Assembly: GCF_016429285.1 (NCBI RefSeq)
Contig: NZ_JAELUI010000050.1
Location: forward strand, 1 to 35,961
Length of the DNA: 35,961 bases
Direction: 5' to 3'
Source of the DNA: Ralstonia sp. ASV6
GTDB taxonomy: Bacteria > Pseudomonadota > Gammaproteobacteria > Burkholderiales > Burkholderiaceae
Position numbers and translations under genes: made by a program. The notes under the pieces were generated by a model. The model was given only the letters and a program-made list of their open reading frames with translations, was not told the DNA's origin and searched no databases. Position 1 is the stretch's first letter. Each line of letters begins with the position of its first letter. Positions 31,206-35,961 of the stretch are shown here, piece by piece.

Positions 31206-32480
31206 TCAACCGCCCAGCAACTCCGCCACAGCACAACCGACAACGACGGTTGCGCCCCGCAGATCATGCAACCGCAGGTTCTCGTCCGTGTTGTGCCCGC
31301 GTGCTTCCATCAACGTACGCGGGCCTGCGCCATACAGAACCGTCGGCACGCCATGCGCCGTGTAGTGGCGCGCGTCGGTGTACAGCGGCACGCCATGCAC
31401 CGGCACATCGCCACCAAATACCGTCAGGGCGTTGCGGCGCAACGCCCCAATCAGCGTCTGCACGCCCGGCAACTCAGCCAGCGGTGCAGCCAGCAAGATG
31501 CGCTCTACCGAAACCTCGATCCCCGGCCGCTCAGCTGCAGCATGCTCAATCACGGCACGCAACTCGCCTTCCGCATCACGCCCGGCCTCTTCGGGAATCA
31601 TCCGACGGTCGATACGGAACGTCACCAGATCCGGCACCACGTTGGTGTTGATGCCACCCTGGATCAAACCGACATTCAGCGTCGCATGATCAATGCCAGA
31701 GACGCTCGATTTGCGCATCGCCAGTTCCGCGCGATAGGCATACACGGCTTGCAGGATGTGCGTGGCGGCCTCGATGGCGTCAACGCCGGTGTGTGGCATG
31801 GCGGCGTGCGCCTGCTTGCCGCGCACCGTTACCTGCACGTGCAGGCAGCCGTTGTGCGCCGAGGTGATGCCATACGCAAACCCGGCCGAGATGGCGTAGT
31901 CGGGCTTGCTCAGGCCTTGGTCCAGCAGCCACTTCGGGCCGATGTCGCCGCCGGTTTCTTCGTCGTAGGTGAAATGCAGTTCCACTGTGCCGTTGAGCTT
32001 GGCGCCGCGCTTCTCTGCATCGATCAGCGCGAGCAGTGCCCACGTGTAGGTCGCGAAATCCGATTTGGAAACTGCAACACCGCGGCCGAACATCGTGGGG
32101 CCGTGTTCGGTTTCGACGATCTCGCCGCCGTACGGGTCATGCGTCCAGCCCAGGCCCGGCGGGACCACATCGCCGTGCGCATTCATGGCGATGGTCGGGC
32201 CCCCGCTGCCGAACGTGTGACGCACGATCAGATTGGTGGCGCTGACCATGCCGACAGCACGCGCCTGCGCCTCCGGCACGGCATGCGCCTCGACCGTCAG
32301 GCCCAGTGCCTCCAGCAACGCCTTGGCGCGCGCTGCGTGCGGGGCGCAGTCGCCGGACGGGTTGTCCGACGGCACCTTCACCAGCTCGCGCAGAAACGCG
32401 ATCTGCTGCGGATGCGCGGCCTCGACAAACGCGCGGATGTCCGCATCGATGCCTGGGTTGGTGAGTTGGGCCTGAGTCAT
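31206..32480 (-). CDS. M20-family metallopeptidase/amidohydrolase
   Basis: A 424-residue cytoplasmic zinc-dependent hydrolase of the M20 (ArgE/DapE/carboxypeptidase G2) family. Metal and catalytic residues appear in MNAHGDVVPPG (His, then Asp), in YDEETGGDIGPKWL (tandem Glu) and near the C-terminus in GHNTDENL (His). A dimerisation domain is seen between (about 190-310, VRGKQAHAAMPHTGVDAIEAA). These enzymes remove acyl groups or cleave amide bonds of small substrates. It follows allA by 94 bases on the same strand, so it may act on ureides or carbamoyl compounds, but this is inference. Confidence 0.85.
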   Translation of the reverse strand: MTQAQLTNPGIDADIRAFVEAAHPQQIAFLRELVKVPSDNPSGDCAPHAARAKALLEALGLTVEAHAVPEAQARAVGMVSATNLIVRHTFGSGGPTIAMNAHGDVVPPGLGWTHDPYGGEIVETEHGPTMFGRGVAVSKSDFATYTWALLALIDAEKRGAKLNGTVELHFTYDEETGGDIGPKWLLDQGLSKPDYAISAGFAYGITSAHNGCLHVQVTVRGKQAHAAMPHTGVDAIEAATHILQAVYAYRAELAMRKSSVSGIDHATLNVGLIQGGINTNVVPDLVTFRIDRRMIPEEAGRDAEGELRAVIEHAAAERPGIEVSVERILLAAPLAELPGVQTLIGALRRNALTVFGGDVPVHGVPLYTDARHYTAHGVPTVLYGAGPRTLMEARGHNTDENLRLHDLRGATVVVGCAVAELLGG

Positions 32481-32527
32481 GTCGATGTCTCCCTTGTTGT
32501 GGTTGGACGGGGATTGAAAGTGACTGA

Positions 32528-32546
32528 GCCCCCGTCGTGCGGGGGC
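32528..32546 (-). terminator. GC hairpin between allA and the M20 gene
   Basis: GCCCCCG-N5-CGGGGGC (32528-32546) forms a seven-base GC stem 28 bases after the allA stop. The minus-strand side lacks a strong T-tract, so it may be a terminator or attenuator that lowers M20 transcription. Confidence 0.45.
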
Positions 32547-32574
32547 CCAGCATTGGCACCGATAAAAGAGAAGC

Positions 32575-33114
32575 TTACTGCGCGGCCTGCATCGCCTCGG
32601 CAGTCAACCACACCGATTCGGGCAGGTCCTGTTCGTCACAGTTGTGGCCTTCGCCACCACGGTCGATGACGAGGAAATCGCTCACCTCGCCCAGGGCCAG
32701 CAGCGGGTGATGCCACACGCCGCGTGCGTAGTTCACGCCCTGCCAGCCATGCGACACGAAGGCGCGCAGCTTGCTCGGATCCAGCTCGCCAGCTGGCGCC
32801 ACGACCACCAGGTAAGGCTTGTCGTTCTGCGGAATGAAGGCCTGGCTGCCACGCGGGTGGCGCTCCAGCATCTTCACCTCGAACGGCAGTGTACGCGGCT
32901 GGCCACGGAACAGGCTGATCAGCGCCCGGCCGCCCTCGCCCACATCCACATTGGCGAGGTCATGAAAGCGCGTGGTCGTGCCCTGGTTGATGGGGAACTG
33001 CTTGGCCCCTTCCAGTTCGATCACATCGCCGAACGGCGCGAAGGCTTCGCGTGTGAGCGGCTCGATGGTCAGCGCAATGCGAGGGTTGGCAACTGCGGCG
33101 GTGTCTTGGCTCAT
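32575..33114 (-). CDS. allA: Ureidoglycolate lyase
   Basis: A 179-residue cupin-type enzyme that splits ureidoglycolate to glyoxylate and urea, the step after allantoicase. Seen: the start [19 protein letters not shown], the central [25 protein letters not shown] and the C-terminal [13 protein letters not shown] and [15 protein letters not shown], all typical of AllA. The ATG at 33114 overlaps the alc stop (ATGA), so the two enzymes are made in a coupled way. It is the expected length. No urease gene is visible. Confidence 0.95.
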   Translation of the reverse strand: MSQDTAAVANPRIALTIEPLTREAFAPFGDVIELEGAKQFPINQGTTTRFHDLANVDVGEGGRALISLFRGQPRTLPFEVKMLERHPRGSQAFIPQNDKPYLVVVAPAGELDPSKLRAFVSHGWQGVNYARGVWHHPLLALGEVSDFLVIDRGGEGHNCDEQDLPESVWLTAEAMQAAQ

Positions 33115-34121
33115 TCCAGTACCCCCCACAGACGCAGACGCGACACGCCACCGTCCGGGAACATGTTGAAACGCACGTGGGTGACGATACCCAGGTCGGC
33201 GATTTCCGCTTCGTAGTAGTGCTGCAGATCCATCTGCAGCTTTTGCTCGGGCAGCAGCGTTTGCCAGAACATGGCTTGCGTCTTCAGCGAGCTGTCGGTG
33301 CCGCCCACCACGCGTGCTGCCTGGATGGAAACGCGATCAGCAAAGTTGCCCTTGAAGTGCGCGGTGTCGACTTCGATCTTGCGGATGCGGCCCGGGTTGG
33401 CCAGTGCGATCACGCACCAGTCGTTGCCCGGCTCGCGGCGGCGGCGCGTTTCCCAGCCGTCGCCCATGTTCACGCCGCGGCCCGGCATCAGCATGCGCGA
33501 AGCCGGCCCGAAGTGTTCGTTGTTGGCTTCGACCACATAGGCGCCATTTTCCATGGCGGCCAGGTCGAACAGCTTGGTGCGGTCGGCGCCCTTCCAGTCG
33601 ACTTGCGGCTGGCCATACACGCGCAAGCGCGCGATACCGCCGTCCGGGAAGATGTTCACACGCAGGTGCGTGAAGGCTTGCGCGTTGGTCACGGCCACGT
33701 AGGCGTGGCTGTTGCCCTGCAGCGTGGTCGACGGAACGATCTCGGTCCACTGGGTGGCGTCGGTCGGCTCGCCGTCCGGCAGGTAGGCGGCCTCGATGGA
33801 CGCCGCCGGCGGGAAATTGCCCGTGAAGTGGCTGGTGTCGATATCCACACCCTTCACAACGCCCGGGCGGGCCAGCTTGACGATGCAGTGGTCATAGCCA
33901 CCGTTGCGGCGACGGCGCGTTTCCCAGCCGTCCATCCACTTGCCGTGGTCATCGTACTTGCCCGGGATGAAGACGGCCGGCTCGGGGTTGAGCATGCGGT
34001 CCTTCGGTGCGAAGAACTCGTCGGTGGCGAACGTGGCCACGGCACCCAGGCGCGGATCAGCCAGGTTCGGATAGCGGCGGGTGAAATCGGGGGCGTTGGG
34101 ATCGAGCGTAGGCAGCGCCAT
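33111..34121 (-). CDS. alc: Allantoicase
   Basis: A 336-residue enzyme that hydrolyses allantoate to urea and ureidoglycolate in purine breakdown. It consists of two repeated galactose-binding-like domains: [20 protein letters not shown] with [10 protein letters not shown] (about 50-180) and [20 protein letters not shown] with [10 protein letters not shown] (about 215-330). Both domains keep the FPDGG motif in their final strand. AAGGAG just before the ATG at 34121 fixes the start; the longer frame upstream is intergenic. It is transcribed away from dctA and coupled to allA. Confidence 0.95.
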   Translation of the reverse strand: MALPTLDPNAPDFTRRYPNLADPRLGAVATFATDEFFAPKDRMLNPEPAVFIPGKYDDHGKWMDGWETRRRRNGGYDHCIVKLARPGVVKGVDIDTSHFTGNFPPAASIEAAYLPDGEPTDATQWTEIVPSTTLQGNSHAYVAVTNAQAFTHLRVNIFPDGGIARLRVYGQPQVDWKGADRTKLFDLAAMENGAYVVEANNEHFGPASRMLMPGRGVNMGDGWETRRRREPGNDWCVIALANPGRIRKIEVDTAHFKGNFADRVSIQAARVVGGTDSSLKTQAMFWQTLLPEQKLQMDLQHYYEAEIADLGIVTHVRFNMFPDGGVSRLRLWGVLE

Positions 34122-34297
34122 GAGGAAACTCCTTGGTGTTTGTCTCTGGATGTTATACGGCAGGCCCATCGGACAAAAACGGCGAGTAAGAACACTCGAA
34201 ACTGTGGCGATGGGAACACCGGAAGTGCAGCGTAGATGGCGGAACCACAAGGGTTCGCGGGACTGCATGAACCGATGCTAGCATGTGAATTCAAAAA

Positions 34298-34326
34298 TTG
34301 CATACAAAAATTGGATCGCCTATGAT
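34298..34326 (+). promoter_or_regulatory. dctA promoter with a possible GntR-type site
   Basis: TTGCAT (34298-34303) and TATGAT (34321-34326) with 17 bases between form a good sigma-70 promoter; transcription would begin near 34333. The -35 is part of TTGCATACAA (34298-34307), one base from the palindrome TTGTATACAA bound by several FadR/FCD-type GntR regulators. The 9-base direct repeat CAAAAATTG also flanks it (34292-34300 and 34305-34313). A GntR gene starts downstream at 35833. The regulator link is inferred. Confidence 0.5.
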
Positions 34327-34454
34327 GCCGTCACCGCCCAACAATTCGCGACAACAATTTGCTGCGATGCGATGAGCAAAACAAAGCCGTGACGACAATC
34401 GCGATAGACGATCCGCAAGGCTTGAAACACCCGAAATCCAAAGGAGGATTCACC

Positions 34455-35795
34455 ATGCAACGCTTTACGCGCCCGTTGTTCGGGCAGGTTTTGATTGCCC
34501 TAGCAATCGGTATTGCGCTGGGCGTCTGGGCGCCTGAATTTGCACAGAAGCTGCAGCCGCTCGGCGACGGCTTTCTGAAGCTCATCAAGATGCTGATCGC
34601 GCCAATCGTGTTCTCGGTGGTGGTGGTGGGGATCTGCGGCGCCGGCGAGCTGAAGAAGGTTGGGCGCGTGGGCGGCAAGGCCGTCATCTACTTCGAGGTG
34701 GTGACGACGATTGCGCTGGCGCTGGGCATTGCGCTGGCCTACCTGTTCGGGCCGGGGCACGGCATGAATGTGGACCCGAAGACGCTCGACCCGGCAGCCA
34801 TGGCGTCGTACATGACGACGGCCAAGCAGGTGGAGTCGACCGGCGTAGCCGCCTTCTTCCTCAAGCTGATTCCGGATACGTTCGTCAGCGGCTTTGTGAA
34901 GGGCGACATCCTGCAGGTGCTGTTGGTGTCGATCCTCTTCGGCTGCTCGTTGTCACTGCTGGGTGAGCGCACCAAACCGCTCGTCTCGCTCATCGATCAG
35001 CTCTCGCACGTGCTGTTCCGCATGATGGCGGTGATCATCCGCCTGGCGCCGCTGGGCGTGCTGGGCGCGGTGGCCTTTACCGTGGGCAAGTACGGTGCCG
35101 GCTCGCTCAAGCAGTTGGGCTTCCTGGTGCTGCTGTTCTATGCGGCCGTGGCGATCTTCGTGGTGGTGGTACTGGGCACCATCCTGCGCCTGGCGGGCTT
35201 CAACATCTTCAAGCTGATCCGCTTCCTGCGCGCCGAGCTGCTGGTGGTGCTGGGCACGGCGTCGTCCGATGCGGTGCTGCCGTCCATCATGAACAAGCTG
35301 GAGAAGATGGGCATCAAGCGCTCGGTGGTGGGGCTGGTCATCCCGACCGGCTACTCGTTCAACCTTGATGCGTTCTCGATCTACCTGACGCTGGCCGCGG
35401 TGTTTATCGCCCAGGCCACCAACACGCCGCTGTCCATGCATGACCTGCTGCTGATCCTGGCGGTGGCGCTGGTGACGTCCAAGGGCGCGCACGGTATCCC
35501 GGGTTCGGCTATCGTGATCCTGGCGGCCACGCTGTCGGTCATTCCTGCCATCCCGGCGATTGGGCTGGTGCTGGTGCTCTCCGTCGACTGGTTCATTGGC
35601 ATTGCCCGTGCGCTGGGCAACCTGATCGGCAACTGCGTGGCCACGGTGGTGATTGCCGCGTGGGAGAAGGATATCGACCGCGTGCGCGCCAACGCGGTGC
35701 TGGACGGCAAGATCGACATTACCGAAGAAGGCGAGGCGATTGCGCACGGCCATGCCGCACCTGCGGCCGCAGCGCACTCCGTGCCGCATGCCTGA
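34455..35795 (+). CDS. dctA: DctA-type C4-dicarboxylate:cation symporter
   Basis: A 446-residue inner-membrane transporter of the DAACS family, which imports succinate, fumarate, malate or related acids with protons or sodium. Seen: MQRFTRPLFGQVLIALAIG at the start, the motif LIKMLIAPIVFSVVVVGI, the hairpin loop TASSDAVLPSIM, PTGYSFNLDAFSIYLTLA and the second hairpin SKGAHGIPGSAIVILAATL, all diagnostic. In other DctA the last reads KGAAGVTGS; here HGIPGS, so substrate preference may differ. AAGGAGG (34441-34447) precedes the ATG at 34455. The tail is His/Ala-rich. Confidence 0.92.
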   Translation: MQRFTRPLFGQVLIALAIGIALGVWAPEFAQKLQPLGDGFLKLIKMLIAPIVFSVVVVGICGAGELKKVGRVGGKAVIYFEVVTTIALALGIALAYLFGPGHGMNVDPKTLDPAAMASYMTTAKQVESTGVAAFFLKLIPDTFVSGFVKGDILQVLLVSILFGCSLSLLGERTKPLVSLIDQLSHVLFRMMAVIIRLAPLGVLGAVAFTVGKYGAGSLKQLGFLVLLFYAAVAIFVVVVLGTILRLAGFNIFKLIRFLRAELLVVLGTASSDAVLPSIMNKLEKMGIKRSVVGLVIPTGYSFNLDAFSIYLTLAAVFIAQATNTPLSMHDLLLILAVALVTSKGAHGIPGSAIVILAATLSVIPAIPAIGLVLVLSVDWFIGIARALGNLIGNCVATVVIAAWEKDIDRVRANAVLDGKIDITEEGEAIAHGHAAPAAAAHSVPHA

Positions 35796-35832
35796 TGTCG
35801 GTGTCCCGTCGGACGGCGGTAAAATCGGCGCC

Positions 35833-35961
35833 ATGACCGAAACCACCGCCGCCGACATCTCCTCCGAAGGCATTGCCGACGACATCGCCCAGGCGATCGT
35901 CGCGCACCGGCTGCCGCCCGGCACCAAGCTGCGCGAAGAAGCGCTGGCGAAGGTCTACGGC
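35833..35961 (+). CDS. GntR-family regulator (3' end cut off)
   Basis: The 43 visible residues begin MTETTAADISSEGIADDIAQ and continue AIVAHRLPPGTKLREEALAKVYG, the first helices of a GntR winged-helix domain (I-x3-I-x3-L/RLPPGxKLxExxLAxxYG). The form with EEALAKVYG is close to the FCD (FadR-like) subgroup. The window ends inside the DNA-binding domain. It starts 37 bases after dctA and is probably cotranscribed with it, so it may control dctA or the divergent alc-allA operon. Confidence 0.85.
   Translation, partial: MTETTAADISSEGIADDIAQAIVAHRLPPGTKLREEALAKVYG

Noticed and set aside
31065-32669. 534-codon open frame on the plus strand
   Set aside because: Antisense to the M20 peptidase gene, whose metal ligands are intact.

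Overview
The window looks like a GC-rich betaproteobacterial chromosome segment, most probably Ralstonia or a close Burkholderiaceae relative. This rests on base composition, on the arrangement of the sulfur-oxidation genes, on the allantoicase/ureidoglycolate lyase pair and on the divergent rsmI/yraN arrangement. No species was checked against a database.

Layout. 1-411: receiver domain of a response regulator cut by the window edge. 634-2156: an exported serine protease coupled to a lipoprotein. 2318-4503: a TetR regulator divergent from an MFS drug exporter, with a clear operator between them. 4512-6786: a PAP2 phosphatase and a membrane diguanylate cyclase. 6905-7190: a gene-free stretch resembling a replication origin (AT-rich tract, TAG triplets, five DnaA-box-like 9-mers). 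7337-8215: a lipid A-type acyltransferase. 8312-16900: an accessory zone of small, mostly unrecognised genes, a cold-shock gene, a transglutaminase-like protein, a cupin, a ferredoxin/SDR pair and at least three gene fragments (LysR C-terminus, winged-helix N-terminus, chemoreceptor C-terminus). This zone ends at a tRNA-Ala(CGC) at 16988-17060.

17097-25464 is a sulfur-oxidation block, all on the minus strand: a cytochrome c, soxY, soxZ, a DsrE-like gene, soxA, soxX, a thioredoxin-like gene and soxB, preceded by an EamA-type exporter and by a flavocytochrome c sulfide dehydrogenase pair (fccA, fccB). SoxYZ carries the sulfur substrate, SoxAX attaches it, SoxB releases sulfate, and small cytochromes take the electrons; FccAB would oxidise sulfide. 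soxCD is not in the window. A 165-bp palindromic element sits between the EamA gene and fccB and provides the fccB stop codon.

25586-30568 is mostly housekeeping: a BON-domain lipoprotein, yraN, rsmI, rlpA, a GloC-type metallo-beta-lactamase-fold hydrolase, a DEDDh exonuclease and a small membrane protein. 30697-35961 holds an ArsC-family reductase, an M20 peptidase, allA, alc (allantoin catabolism), a DctA-type dicarboxylate carrier with a good promoter, and the start of a GntR-family regulator.

Start codons were chosen from ribosome binding sites, signal peptides and stop/start overlaps. Promoter, operator and terminator calls are read from sequence only.
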